Source of the DNA: a virus
Length of the DNA: 62,097 bases
Virus record (IMG/VR): IMGVR_UViG_3300023181_000031
Coordinates: 1-62,097 of that record
Reading direction: 5' to 3' (one strand)
Position numbers and translations under genes: made by a program. Under the pieces are notes generated by a model. That model did not search any database. It was not told the origin of the DNA and was given only the letters and a program-made list of their open reading frames with translations. This document shows, piece by piece, positions 47,784-57,390 of this stretch (within the stretch, counting starts at the first letter, position 1; the number at the start of each line of letters is the position of its first letter).

Positions 47784-50122
47784 CAGAACTTACTAACGAT
47801 TGGTCATGTGGAGTATTAACAACTCATGTTGTTAACGGTGCTTTATATAATGCAGACTATCAGTTAAATATAAATCAACCTGAGTATTTTACAGGCGATA
47901 AATCTATAAGTGTAACTAGTGAAAGCTCTACACTTAGAAATTACTTAGTACTATTAGCGTTATTACTTAGTCAAAATAATCAACTAACAATACAAACATA
48001 TCCAACCACAGGAAATGATACATATAATATTGGAAAAAGTGCCGACATATTATATTGTGCTAGATATATAGATTCATTTTTAACTAATGTTATAAATACT
48101 AGTACCGCTAGTTTGCCGCAAGATGTAAGTGAAAAAGTAGGTAAATATGATATAAGGTTTACTGTAAATAATTTAGGCGGTAAATTAATTTGTAGAATTA
48201 CAAGTAATAGTATTCAATATATTAGACAATTTTCTATAAGTGACACAACTATAATTTTATTAGATCCTGAAACAGGTTTAACTAGTCCGATTGCTACATT
48301 ATCCAAGAATGACCGATGGGAATTACTTAATTCATTCGATGTGCTTGAAGAGAACCTTGAAAGTACTGTCGGATATCCAGTGCAAGGATATGTAATTAAA
48401 CATATAGAGCCAAATGGAGAGAGTTTTATTAAGTTTGGACAATACGATAAACCCAGTAAATTAATAGGCGAAAAAGTAGTTATAACATATAAAGGTTTAT
48501 TAGATTTTAAACAACAATTCCCTTACGAGCAATCAATGCTTAGATATGGAACTTATATAAGAAAAGAAGAGTTAAACTTTCCTGTTACACAAGAAACTAT
48601 TAATTATATCGAAGCTACTTTAAAGAAATTTACAGAGCCTATGGTAACTATTAACCTAGAAACTTATAGACCTAATAAACCTAAAAAAGGGTGGAAAATT
48701 AACGTAAATGTACCAGGTATAGCAATAGGTCAATTTACTATTACAGGAGTAAGTGAAACTTATATACACCCTAACGGGCAATTAAATAATGTACCTTTTC
48801 GACTTTGGAAAGTAACACTAGCTAATTATGTGGATAATTTACAAACACTATTAGCAGGTTTAAAACGTAAAAATGATTTAAACAAAGCTAAGTTAGCTGA
48901 TAATATTATTTATAAATCTGTTATGAATTTTCAAACTTTACTTAATTTTGTTGATGATCCTGCAATTATTGATAATGGTTTAATAGCTCCTCAAAATCTT
49001 AGCTTTTCTAATTTAACAAATGATAGTTTTAATATTAATTTTGATATGGTAGACGGACAAAATTATAAAATAACTGTCTATTTAGACGGTAATTATAATA
49101 ATATTGCGCAAGGATTAAATTTTCAAGATGTTGTGAGTGGGCAATTAATTACATCACCTGATATTACAGATGGTACTAAGTTTTGGGTTCATATAGTAGC
49201 AATTAAAAACACTATTCAATCTATGTATACTGAATTAATAATTGAGAAACAAGTATTACAAGAAAGAATATTAGGTATAAGATATAATGCTCCTTTCTTT
49301 AGTACAGGCGAGGTTTTTAGTTGTAAACCTGACGGATCAGATTTTCAATTACATACTAGTAGCGGTACAGTTAAGCAAGGTGCTACGTATCTTAACAATG
49401 GTGATATCATTTTTAATGAAAATAATACTTTATACAGAATTACAAAAGCTAGTAATTATGCAACCAAAACAGAAGTTAAATATTTAAATGCTGGTGTATT
49501 AACATCATTACCTAGTGGTAGTCGTGCCCCTCATGCAAGTTATGAGAGCGAAAATATAATATCATATCAGTATGGGTTTGCCAATGGTTTTCAAATATTA
49601 AATGTAGATACAATGCAATTATTGTATACAATATCTGGCTCATATGATTTACCTAATTTTTCCTTAGATAATACTAAATTATCAATAATACATCAAAGTA
49701 GTGGTTCTTATCCAAGAATATTTACAAAAGATGGGGTTGGTTGGGAGAATGGATTATCTGCAACTGATTTACCTACATTAAGCGGCGGTGTATATATTGG
49801 TAGAAATATATTAGATCAAAATAATCAAAATCTTATTTATGAAAAATATGCTTTTGATGCTAATAGCTCTAATCAATTAGTTAAATTTAATATAGCTAAT
49901 TCCACTGAAACAATTAGTGTTAACACTGGCAATAATGGTATTCCAAAAAATAAACCTGATGGTAGTAAATTCGGTTTTGCTTCTTTACGCTCAGGCAGTA
50001 GTTATTATCAAATTTATTTAGCGGATTGGTCAGGCGATTACACCACAAATAATCAACAACCATTATTTAGCAGTGACACAGGATTTAATGACTTTATTTA
50101 TGATTGGAGATATATAACTTAA
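47768..50122 (+). CDS. Tail tip protein with FN3-like and beta-propeller-like C-terminus
   Basis: 784 aa. The N-terminal ~370 residues look like a baseplate hub protein. About 398-490 resembles a fibronectin-III domain (APQNLSFSNLTNDSFNINFD). The last ~280 residues have repeated strand blades of TolB type (SYQYGFANGFQILNVDTMQL, PNFSLDNTKLSIIHQSSG). Such a domain could bind host surface sugars or proteins. Confidence 0.72.
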   Translation: MATGLTELTNDWSCGVLTTHVVNGALYNADYQLNINQPEYFTGDKSISVTSESSTLRNYLVLLALLLSQNNQLTIQTYPTTGNDTYNIGKSADILYCARYIDSFLTNVINTSTASLPQDVSEKVGKYDIRFTVNNLGGKLICRITSNSIQYIRQFSISDTTIILLDPETGLTSPIATLSKNDRWELLNSFDVLEENLESTVGYPVQGYVIKHIEPNGESFIKFGQYDKPSKLIGEKVVITYKGLLDFKQQFPYEQSMLRYGTYIRKEELNFPVTQETINYIEATLKKFTEPMVTINLETYRPNKPKKGWKINVNVPGIAIGQFTITGVSETYIHPNGQLNNVPFRLWKVTLANYVDNLQTLLAGLKRKNDLNKAKLADNIIYKSVMNFQTLLNFVDDPAIIDNGLIAPQNLSFSNLTNDSFNINFDMVDGQNYKITVYLDGNYNNIAQGLNFQDVVSGQLITSPDITDGTKFWVHIVAIKNTIQSMYTELIIEKQVLQERILGIRYNAPFFSTGEVFSCKPDGSDFQLHTSSGTVKQGATYLNNGDIIFNENNTLYRITKASNYATKTEVKYLNAGVLTSLPSGSRAPHASYESENIISYQYGFANGFQILNVDTMQLLYTISGSYDLPNFSLDNTKLSIIHQSSGSYPRIFTKDGVGWENGLSATDLPTLSGGVYIGRNILDQNNQNLIYEKYAFDANSSNQLVKFNIANSTETISVNTGNNGIPKNKPDGSKFGFASLRSGSSYYQIYLADWSGDYTTNNQQPLFSSDTGFNDFIYDWRYIT

Positions 50123-50679
50123 TGATTACACCAAATTATGAACTATCAACACGATTATCTTTAGTAACTAATGATTATGGATATGTAGCATTTTCAACAA
50201 ATTTTGATAAACCTACAGGTCAAGAAATTTATAGTAATTTAAACCTTATAGGTAAAACCGCCTTATCAAAAACAATAACAGGTAATAATTTTAGTGCTGA
50301 TTATACTTTAAACGGCTCTACAGCTAATTGTCCTACTTCAACAGTAGCAAGTTATTCAAATACTCAAACTACTATAAAAGTATCTGATAGCGTAAATACT
50401 AAATTTAAAGTAAACGATAGGATACAAGTCGGAATAGAGCAAGATAACAAAATTATATCTATTGATTCTACAAATAATACTATTACATTAATGAATGCTC
50501 TTACAGGTGTTCCAACAGTAGGAACAATTATAAAAGTAAAAATATCTCAACGTATTGTGGTTAGAGGTGGAGATAGTACACTTTTAACAGGTACTATAGC
50601 GGGTATAGAAGAATTTATATTTTTTAAAACTTCAGCAATGACGGCAATTAAAGGAAGGGTAACAGGTCAGGATTTATGA
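50122..50679 (+). CDS. Tail protein, 185 aa
   Basis: Start chosen at ATG 50122 (TAATG overlap with the previous stop, GGAG upstream). A TTG at 50104 is less likely. Beta-rich with Thr/Ser/Asn repeats (NSTADYT-like, TNNTITLMNALTG). Probably a minor tail or adhesin protein. Confidence 0.62.
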   Translation: MITPNYELSTRLSLVTNDYGYVAFSTNFDKPTGQEIYSNLNLIGKTALSKTITGNNFSADYTLNGSTANCPTSTVASYSNTQTTIKVSDSVNTKFKVNDRIQVGIEQDNKIISIDSTNNTITLMNALTGVPTVGTIIKVKISQRIVVRGGDSTLLTGTIAGIEEFIFFKTSAMTAIKGRVTGQDL

Positions 50680-51140
50680 TAGGTCAACCAGGATTATTAG
50701 ATACTCAGCAAACGGAAGCTAGTAACCAATCTGAGCAAAATATGATAAATAATAATATTCAAAATGATTTATTTACTTTGCTTAAATTCGGAGTTGGTAG
50801 AGATGATTTAAAAACTTTATCAGGTCAAAAAATAACCGTTACTAATACTGTTATTGTAAAGAAAAAAGGAATGATAACCTATATTGGTGTTGTTTCTAGT
50901 TCTATTTCTATAAATGTTTTACTTCCTGAAGTGCAAGACATTAATATTTATGATTGTTTTATTATTAAAGATGAGAGTTTAAACGCATCTACATATAATA
51001 TTACTATTATAGCTAATGATAATGTAATTGACGGAGTTAATGCGGATCAAATTATTAATACTAATGGTGGTAAGTTATGGTTAATATGTACTGATATTGA
51101 TTATGATAATAATATTGCTTATTTCTCGGTGTTAAACTAA
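50676..51140 (+). CDS. Tail protein, 154 aa
   Basis: Beta-helical appearance (INVLLPEVQDINIYDCFIIK, VIDGVNADQIINTNGGKLWL) with regular short strands, as in fibre or tailspike accessory domains. ATGA overlap upstream. Confidence 0.6.
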   Translation: MIGQPGLLDTQQTEASNQSEQNMINNNIQNDLFTLLKFGVGRDDLKTLSGQKITVTNTVIVKKKGMITYIGVVSSSISINVLLPEVQDINIYDCFIIKDESLNASTYNITIIANDNVIDGVNADQIINTNGGKLWLICTDIDYDNNIAYFSVLN

Positions 51141-52444
51141 TGGATGAATTAAATAATATACCCGTTACTACACCGAAAACAAGGTTTTCATGGCCTTATC
51201 AACAAGCTTATAATAACCAAGTACGATTAAATGTAAATCAATTAAAAGATATTGCTGTAGCTACTCAATTAATGATTGATAATTTACAAACTCAAATTAC
51301 AAATGATAATAAACAAAGTGATTGGAATCAAACAGACAACACTAAAATAGATTATATTTTAAATAAACCCGCTTTTACTACTCCCGTTAATGCTGATTGG
51401 AACTCTACAACTGGTTTATCACAAATATTAAATAAACCTGTATTATTTGATGGAAACTATAACAGTTTAATTAATAAGCCAAATTTATTTAATGGAGACT
51501 ATAATAATCTAACAAACAAACCTACTTATTTTAACGGTGATTATAACAACCTTACTAATAAGCCTATTATACCTGCTACACAAATACAAAGTAACTGGAC
51601 TCAATCTGATAATACAAAGTTAGACTTTATAAAGAATAAACCCGTTTTATTTAGTGGCTCTTATACAGATTTAACAAACAAGCCTAGCTTTTTTGATGGA
51701 AATTATAATAACTTAACTAATAAACCTATATTGTTTGATGGTAATTATACTAGTTTAACTAATAAACCAACTATCCCAAATAATACAGCTCAAATAACAG
51801 AAACTACAAGCTTATATTTTACTCAAACAAGAGCAAGAGAAAGTATAACAGCTACTACACCGCTTAATTATAATTCTACAACAGGTGTTTTATCACTTCC
51901 TTTAACTAGCTTTGCACCGGCCTTATTATTTTCACAAACTGAGACAAAAACAGTTAGTGGAGTATTAACAGAAACTAGCTTACTAGGTAATGGTGTAGGA
52001 ACTAAAACACTTACAGCTAATAGCTTAATCCAAGGTAAAACTATCTTAATAAAAGGTAATGGCTTTTTAAGTACAGGGTTAATCAGTTTACCTAACATAA
52101 ATCTTAGATTAAAACTTGGGGGTACTTTATTAGTACAAACAGGTACAGTGCTAATAGTTGGTTTAGGTCAATCTAACGCAGGCTTTGATTTTGAAATATT
52201 ACTTACATGTCAATCTATTGATGTAAATAATAAAGCTGTAATTAGGTGTCAAGGTGTAGCCGGTTATAGTAGCGTAGCAGCACTTAATTTATCAAATCGT
52301 ATATCATACGGTATGACACAAACTACACCTGTTTTAATTGATCCATCAATAGCCCAAACATTTGATATTACTTTTCAATGGGGTTTAGTAACTCTTGGAA
52401 GTACTATTACAATTACAAATTTATATATTCAAACTTTAAACTAA
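51140..52444 (+). CDS. Tail fibre protein with NKP repeats
   Basis: 434 aa. A shaft at residues ~75-215 is built of about eight copies of the pattern F(D/N)GxYNNLTNKPx, common in phage fibres. The C-terminal ~200 residues form a Thr/Gly/Leu-rich beta domain that would be the receptor-binding tip. It is preceded by a short N-terminal tail-attachment part. Confidence 0.82.
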   Translation: MDELNNIPVTTPKTRFSWPYQQAYNNQVRLNVNQLKDIAVATQLMIDNLQTQITNDNKQSDWNQTDNTKIDYILNKPAFTTPVNADWNSTTGLSQILNKPVLFDGNYNSLINKPNLFNGDYNNLTNKPTYFNGDYNNLTNKPIIPATQIQSNWTQSDNTKLDFIKNKPVLFSGSYTDLTNKPSFFDGNYNNLTNKPILFDGNYTSLTNKPTIPNNTAQITETTSLYFTQTRARESITATTPLNYNSTTGVLSLPLTSFAPALLFSQTETKTVSGVLTETSLLGNGVGTKTLTANSLIQGKTILIKGNGFLSTGLISLPNINLRLKLGGTLLVQTGTVLIVGLGQSNAGFDFEILLTCQSIDVNNKAVIRCQGVAGYSSVAALNLSNRISYGMTQTTPVLIDPSIAQTFDITFQWGLVTLGSTITITNLYIQTLN

Positions 52445-52458
52445 AAGGAGTTTTTAAC

Positions 52459-52977
52459 ATGGCAACATTTCAAGAGATTACAGATAAAATTAATAACTTA
52501 GCAAATAAGTTTTATGTATTTTACCAATTAAATAATAATAATGCTTTAATTAAATCTATACTTACAGATTTTAAAAATATATTAATTAATTCTACTCCTG
52601 AAAAATCCTTTGTTTCTCTATATAATGTTAGTACAGAAGCATTAAGTGTATTAAGAGTTGATGATACTTTAATAGCAACTCAAAATGGTCAGTTTATTTT
52701 TAATGGTCAACCTGCTTATGCGGATAATTCAATATTATATCTTTTAAAAGATCAGCCTAAAGAATTTGAAACAGTAGTAAGTTTAAATAATGGTATTTAT
52801 AAATTAATTCAAACAGGGGATAATGAAACACCATTTATTTTAAAAGATATAAATAACGAATTTGCAAAACAAACTCTAGTTTTTGATACAAGTTCAAATA
52901 AACAATACGTTTACTCTAAAGATATATCTGATAATATCAATTATTACTCTATTTTTGAATTTATACCATCAATATAA
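52459..52977 (+). CDS. Hypothetical protein after the fibre gene, 172 aa
   Basis: Start chosen at ATG 52459 (AAAGGAGTTTTTAAC upstream); an earlier in-frame ATG lies in the fibre gene. Helical N-terminus, then beta-rich (VSLYNVSTEALSVLRVDDTL). Possibly a fibre chaperone or tip protein. Confidence 0.65.
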   Translation: MATFQEITDKINNLANKFYVFYQLNNNNALIKSILTDFKNILINSTPEKSFVSLYNVSTEALSVLRVDDTLIATQNGQFIFNGQPAYADNSILYLLKDQPKEFETVVSLNNGIYKLIQTGDNETPFILKDINNEFAKQTLVFDTSSNKQYVYSKDISDNINYYSIFEFIPSI

Positions 52978-53000
52978 AAATTATAAAGGAGTTTAAAAAA

Positions 53001-53510
53001 ATGGCAAATATTACAACAAATTTTCCAGATTATGAGTTAGCAGGTCAAGGCGAAAGATGGACTTTAATTCCAAAAGAGCATCAAAATAATTTAAAAATAC
53101 TAGCAAAGAATATTTTACAACCTGCTAGAGATGATATTAATAAAAATAATCCTAAAAACGATATAGCAATATTTATTACATCGGGTTACAGATCAAGAAA
53201 ACATAATGAAGCCGCTGACGGTGCTAGTAATAGCATGCACTTATATGGTAAAGCTGTAGATATATCATGCTCACAATTTACAGGTATAGAATTTTTTGAA
53301 TATATGCTAAAAAACTTTTCTAATCAAATAGGTGGAATTGGTTTATATGCAAATGAAAACCTAAAAGGAAAGTTTATACATATTGATATGCGACCTAAAC
53401 ATAATGGTAAAGCTATAGTTAGTTGGTATTTTGACGGTTCACGCTATAGATCACCTGGGCCAAAGATGCAAGCTATATTTAAAAAGCTTGGCTTAGCGTT
53501 TGTAGGTTAA
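53001..53510 (+). CDS. Endolysin, peptidase M15 family
   Basis: 169-aa L-alanoyl-D-glutamate or D,D-type peptidase. SGYRS at 61-65, H80 and D87 (SMHLYGKAVDI) and H127 (FIHIDM, with D129 nearby) give the full M15 zinc and catalytic set. No signal sequence is present, so release depends on the holin encoded next. Strong AAAGGAG site. Confidence 0.93.
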   Translation: MANITTNFPDYELAGQGERWTLIPKEHQNNLKILAKNILQPARDDINKNNPKNDIAIFITSGYRSRKHNEAADGASNSMHLYGKAVDISCSQFTGIEFFEYMLKNFSNQIGGIGLYANENLKGKFIHIDMRPKHNGKAIVSWYFDGSRYRSPGPKMQAIFKKLGLAFVG

Positions 53511-53512
53511 TT

Positions 53513-53797
53513 ATGAAAATACTTACAGATACTTTAAAAAATAACGGTAAATGGTCTAGTAAAAAACTTACTACTTTAACGTGCTTAGTTCTTTGCATAT
53601 TTATGGCTTTAGTTGATCTTTTTACTGTTTATAAACTAAATATCCAAGTTTTTGAGGCATTCCTTCTCTTAGGTGGCGGAACATCTATCTTGACATCAGC
53701 AACAAACATAGTTAATAAAAAACTAGACAATGATTTAACAAACATAGATAATAATACAAGTACTACTATTAAAGAAACTACAATACAAAAGGGATAA
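53513..53797 (+). CDS. Holin
   Basis: 94 aa with two hydrophobic spans (LTCLVLCIFMALVDLFTV at about 22-39, FEAFLLLGGGTSILTSA at about 47-63), a charged N-terminus and polar C-terminus. It lies two bases after the endolysin. Typical phage holin shape. Confidence 0.8.
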   Translation: MKILTDTLKNNGKWSSKKLTTLTCLVLCIFMALVDLFTVYKLNIQVFEAFLLLGGGTSILTSATNIVNKKLDNDLTNIDNNTSTTIKETTIQKG

Positions 53798-53798
53798 C

Positions 53799-54527
53799 AT
53801 GACCTCTATATTATCAGATAAAGCATTAATTATTGTCGAAGATGATAGTACTATCTCTTTACTTTTAGAAGAGATAGCAACTATCTTAAAAGTTAAAAGC
53901 TTTGAAACTCGTGCAACTGTTGACGAAGCCTTACTATTAATTAAAGACCCTAATTATATTTTTGATTTTATGATACTTGACATTCAACTACCAGGAAATA
54001 AAACAGGTGTAGATTTAGTGACTTATCTTTTTGATAATCATATTACTATGCCTATTTTAGTTTATTCAGCTAATCTAAAAGGCTATAAAAGTAAGTTCTT
54101 AAAATATACTTTATCCGATTTTCTTACAATTAAATTTCTTGAAAAACCTGCGAGTTATGTAGATTTAATTCAAAATATTAACGAAACTATTACTTTGCAT
54201 AATGCTTTAAGAGTTGAAACAGTAGAATTACCAAGATTGCAAAAGGAAATAACAGATTTAAAAATATTTTATGAACAAAAATTTAACGAACAAAAAAATC
54301 AGTATGAATTACAAATAACTGAAGTACAAGAAAAAGCTAATCAAGAAATTCAATTATTAAAAGATAAAGTAGCTAGTTTAGATGAAAACTTTATTCCTGT
54401 AATAAGAAAAATTATACTAGATGAAATTAAAAATAACAAAGGAAAAATCATTATAGGTTTAACGGGTGCTTTTGTTACTGCAACAGGATTTTACTTTGAA
54501 GTATTACAAAAATTCTTTGGTAAATAA
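53799..54527 (+). CDS. CheY-like receiver protein with coiled coil and C-terminal membrane anchor
   Basis: 242 aa. Residues 8-130 form a receiver domain: acidic pocket E14-D15-D16 (IIVEDDS), phospho-acceptor D61 (MILDIQLPG), S90 (LVYSA), K116-P117 (LEKPAS). All key residues are intact. Residues 145-195 are a coiled coil (FNEQKNQYELQITEVQEKAN). Residues ~216-236 (IIIGLTGAFVTATGFYFEVL) form a membrane helix. No DNA-binding or enzymatic output domain exists. Directly follows the holin by one base and ends the late operon. Possible roles: host-signal control of lysis, a spanin-like role, or sequestering a host kinase. All three are inference. Confidence 0.85.
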   Translation: MTSILSDKALIIVEDDSTISLLLEEIATILKVKSFETRATVDEALLLIKDPNYIFDFMILDIQLPGNKTGVDLVTYLFDNHITMPILVYSANLKGYKSKFLKYTLSDFLTIKFLEKPASYVDLIQNINETITLHNALRVETVELPRLQKEITDLKIFYEQKFNEQKNQYELQITEVQEKANQEIQLLKDKVASLDENFIPVIRKIILDEIKNNKGKIIIGLTGAFVTATGFYFEVLQKFFGK

Positions 54528-54528
54528 T

Positions 54529-54566
54529 AAAAAAGATTCTAGCTATTTCTAACTAGAATCTTTTTT
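54529..54566. terminator. Strong bidirectional terminator at the end of the late operon
   Basis: AAAAAAGATTCTAG/CTAGAATCTTTTTT, 14-bp stem with a 10-base loop. It ends both the rightward late operon and the leftward nucleotide-metabolism operon. Confidence 0.93.
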
Positions 54567-54613
54567 ACTATAAGCTATTGAAAACGGTGATTAAGTTATT
54601 ATTATAACATAAA

Positions 54614-54919
54614 TTAATTATCTTGTAAAATTATAGGTAATCTAAATGTATAACCATAACTAGATCCATGATCACAAGTTTCACAACCTGATTGGTCATG
54701 TTCATCTGTTTCAAAATCTTCAATATTAAAATATTTTCCTATACCTAAAATCATTTTAGAGCTAAAAGGTACTTTTTCATACTCATTATTAATATATACT
54801 TTAACTAAATTATTTTGATCTATAGATATTTCAATTTCAGGATCATAATAATGTGCGTCAAGTTCTCTCCAAAATGTTTTAAAAAATTCTGTTATTTGTT
54901 CTTTTGTAAATTTATTCAT
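54614..54919 (-). CDS. Hypothetical protein with CxxC, 101 aa
   Basis: Helical start (MNKFTKEQITEFFKTFWREL) and HDQSGCETCDHGSSYGYTF near the end. Last gene of the leftward operon; overlaps the upstream gene by 4 bases. Unknown. Confidence 0.62.
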   Translation of the reverse strand: MNKFTKEQITEFFKTFWRELDAHYYDPEIEISIDQNNLVKVYINNEYEKVPFSSKMILGIGKYFNIEDFETDEHDQSGCETCDHGSSYGYTFRLPIILQDN

Positions 54920-55413
54920 TGTAACCCTAACCTATAACCTTCTAATAATAATCTATAATTAATTAAATCTATCAAACTATCCGTAATTGACTCATTCTTA
55001 GGAACTTTCCCACTAGTTAACAACTCTTTTAACCTAGCAATCTTAACACCTATCAAAATATTTAAAGATATTTCAGGATTAACAGTTTCAACTATTCCCA
55101 TTTTAACAATATAATTTGCTGATGATTGAAAATTAGAATATCTATTATCTTTTTCAGAATAATCATGAGATTTAATATTTAATTTATTAATACACTCTTT
55201 CTTTAAGTCTTGACCTACATAATTAGAATAATAAAAAGTAAAACAACATATTAAAAAACCATCTAAACGCTTAATTTTTTCAATATTATTTAAAAAAACA
55301 TTTATATTAAATTCTGTTTGATTTATATTAGTTTCATATTTTTGAAAGTGTTTAGTTAAAAAATAAGCTGAATGTAGTTCTTTTTCTACAAACTCTATAA
55401 ATTTACTTGTCAT
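54916..55413 (-). CDS. MazG-like/DUF6378-type nucleotide-associated protein
   Basis: 165 aa. The C-terminal half, with KSHDYSEKDNRYSNFQSS, ILIGVKIARLKELLTSGKVP and NESITDSLIDLINYRLLLEG, matches a phage domain family I associate with all-alpha nucleotide pyrophosphohydrolases. The genes around it (ThyX, dCTP deaminase) support a nucleotide role. Family name is from memory. Confidence 0.58.
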   Translation of the reverse strand: MTSKFIEFVEKELHSAYFLTKHFQKYETNINQTEFNINVFLNNIEKIKRLDGFLICCFTFYYSNYVGQDLKKECINKLNIKSHDYSEKDNRYSNFQSSANYIVKMGIVETVNPEISLNILIGVKIARLKELLTSGKVPKNESITDSLIDLINYRLLLEGYRLGLQ

Positions 55414-55426
55414 TTTTTTTACCTTA

Positions 55427-55879
55427 TTATAATAATTTTATATTTTCTTCGCTAAATTTTTTATCTTCAATTTCTTGTTTATCTTTATATTTTTTATTTT
55501 TTTCTTGTATATTTTGAAAATATAAATAAATATAAGGGTAATTATCTGTAAATCTTTTTAAATCATCTTCAAAACTTGAGAATGTATGAATAACATTATA
55601 TTTAGTATAATAACCACCAAAACTACTTAAATGTTCACTAAAAATATTTTGTTCAATTAATTCATAATTTCTTAATAAATCATTTGGTACAAAATACCAT
55701 TTATTATTATGTTCAAATTGTAAAAAACTATCATATACGCTAAATTCTTTTATTCTTAAGAATCTATAATTAGTTTTAACTGTTTTATCAAAAATAAAAG
55801 AATTTACTTTTTTAGTACTTGGTCTAGTAATAGAAATTAAAAAAAATATTATACCTAAAATTATTAAACCTATTATCAT
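55427..55879 (-). CDS. Membrane-anchored hypothetical protein, 150 aa
   Basis: N-terminal span (MIIGLIILGIIFFLISI), then a beta-rich domain and charged C-terminal helix. Unknown. Confidence 0.62.
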   Translation of the reverse strand: MIIGLIILGIIFFLISITRPSTKKVNSFIFDKTVKTNYRFLRIKEFSVYDSFLQFEHNNKWYFVPNDLLRNYELIEQNIFSEHLSSFGGYYTKYNVIHTFSSFEDDLKRFTDNYPYIYLYFQNIQEKNKKYKDKQEIEDKKFSEENIKLL

Positions 55880-55887
55880 TTTATCAC

Positions 55888-56532
55888 CTATAAGTTAAAC
55901 GCTTTTAATGTATATTCAAAAGGATTACCGTCTATATTTTTTACTAAATCTAACATTGTCTGGCTGATTTCCCTGATTTCAGCTTGTGAATGGCTATCTA
56001 ATCTTAGTTTAAGAAAGTGGAAAAAACTTCTTATATTAGCTGTAGCATATAACTGAGTATTTAAAGATAATGGTAAGACTCCCCTAGCTTGTTCCTTACA
56101 TACTCCCGCTTGTAATAAATGATTATATGCCGTATAAGCATTATCTAAAGCACTTTCATAAATAAACTTTATTTCTTCTTGGTTTAACTTACCTTCTATA
56201 TCATTTTTACTTCCTTGTTTAATATCTTTATCCTGTAATCTAAACTTATCAGGAGTAAAAAAATCATCTTCAAACTCAACATAACGACCTGATATCTCAT
56301 TAAATGACCATGATCTATGACGCATTAACTGTCTAGCAATATAAATAGGTATCTCTAATCTAAACGTAAAACCGCAATGTTCTAAAGTGCTTACATGATT
56401 ATGTTTTACCAAGTAATTTATTAATTTTTCGTCTGATAAATCTAATACATTTTTATGCTTACCTAATGATACTCTGGCTGAATTAACCACCATAAGATCA
56501 TTACCCCAACTATTAACTAATTCTACTTTCAT
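55888..56532 (-). CDS. thyX: Flavin-dependent thymidylate synthase
   Basis: 214-aa ThyX makes dTMP from dUMP with flavin and methylenetetrahydrofolate. The signature RHRSWSFNEISGRY at 71-84 has all conserved residues (R71 H72 R73, S76, N78 E79, S81, R83). Start at ATG 56532 overlaps the homing-endonuclease stop by 4 bases. It works with dUTPase and dCTP deaminase. Confidence 0.96.
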   Translation of the reverse strand: MKVELVNSWGNDLMVVNSARVSLGKHKNVLDLSDEKLINYLVKHNHVSTLEHCGFTFRLEIPIYIARQLMRHRSWSFNEISGRYVEFEDDFFTPDKFRLQDKDIKQGSKNDIEGKLNQEEIKFIYESALDNAYTAYNHLLQAGVCKEQARGVLPLSLNTQLYATANIRSFFHFLKLRLDSHSQAEIREISQTMLDLVKNIDGNPFEYTLKAFNL

Positions 56533-57368
56533 AATATTATTAACTCATATCCTTTTTTATTTGTAATACCTTTTTTTATTTTATTTATTGTAGTTAAAGG
56601 AACTTTTGATATTTTAGATAATTCTTTTAAACTATCCGCTATATAAGATTCTCCTGTAATTTTATTAACTAAATTACATTTAATTCTATTATATGCAGGC
56701 TTGCCTATTTTTGATAACCCTAATTTAGCACATCTAGGGTCAGTTTCTTTATTTAAACCTTTATTCCATCTTGGCTTATCTAACATATTTTTCATACGTT
56801 CTTTTTTATGTTCTGCATCTTCTTTTTTCCCATACATACCGTTTTTAGCACCTAATTTAGAAATACTTAATTTCTTTTTAGTTTCATCAGTATGTTTATT
56901 TCCTCTAATTTGATTAGCTCTTTTTTCTATTACTTCTTTAGATTGTTTAACACCTTTCTTTTTTAAACTCATAATTTTTTTACTTTCTTCGGTATGTTTA
57001 TAACCTGTGGGTCTACCCGCTTTAATACAATTATTAAAACCATATTCTCTATTATAAGATTGTAAAATATCCATATAAAATTGTTCTCTAATTAAGAGAT
57101 TATCTTTATCTGTATATTCTAATACTTCAAATATAAAATTTTCTTTAGAATGTAAATTCCAAGCACTTTGTAAATGTGGATTTTTATGTTTGTTATTGTT
57201 TAATGTTCTTAAATGTACCTTAAATCTATTTTCTAAATTTGATGAAGAGCCAATATAATATTTATTATTAACTAAACAAGTTATTTTATAAATACCACTA
57301 AGATTCTTTAAATCCTGAAAACAATTAGTGGTATTTTCTATATCTTTAAATACATACGAAATAAACAT
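56529..57368 (-). CDS. GIY-YIG homing endonuclease with NUMOD3 motifs
   Basis: 279 aa. The catalytic domain opens SGIYKITCLVNNKYYIGSSS (GIY and YIG), with the conserved Arg in NLENRFKVHL. KHTEESKKIMSLKKKG-type NUMOD3 DNA-binding motifs and a C-terminal helix-turn-helix-like part follow. Start chosen at ATG 57368, since the longer frame begins at TTG. It is free-standing, placed directly against thyX. Confidence 0.93.
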   Translation of the reverse strand: MFISYVFKDIENTTNCFQDLKNLSGIYKITCLVNNKYYIGSSSNLENRFKVHLRTLNNNKHKNPHLQSAWNLHSKENFIFEVLEYTDKDNLLIREQFYMDILQSYNREYGFNNCIKAGRPTGYKHTEESKKIMSLKKKGVKQSKEVIEKRANQIRGNKHTDETKKKLSISKLGAKNGMYGKKEDAEHKKERMKNMLDKPRWNKGLNKETDPRCAKLGLSKIGKPAYNRIKCNLVNKITGESYIADSLKELSKISKVPLTTINKIKKGITNKKGYELIIL

Positions 57369-57390
57369 TTTCAAATTACCTTTTTACGTT

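Noticed and set aside
51420-51790. Regular DNA repeats looking like a CRISPR or tandem array
   Set aside because: They are in frame and encode the NKP repeats of a tail fibre; units vary at the DNA level and there are no spacers.
53799-54527. Transcription factor of the response-regulator class
   Set aside because: There is no DNA-binding domain after the receiver; the remainder is coiled coil and a membrane helix.
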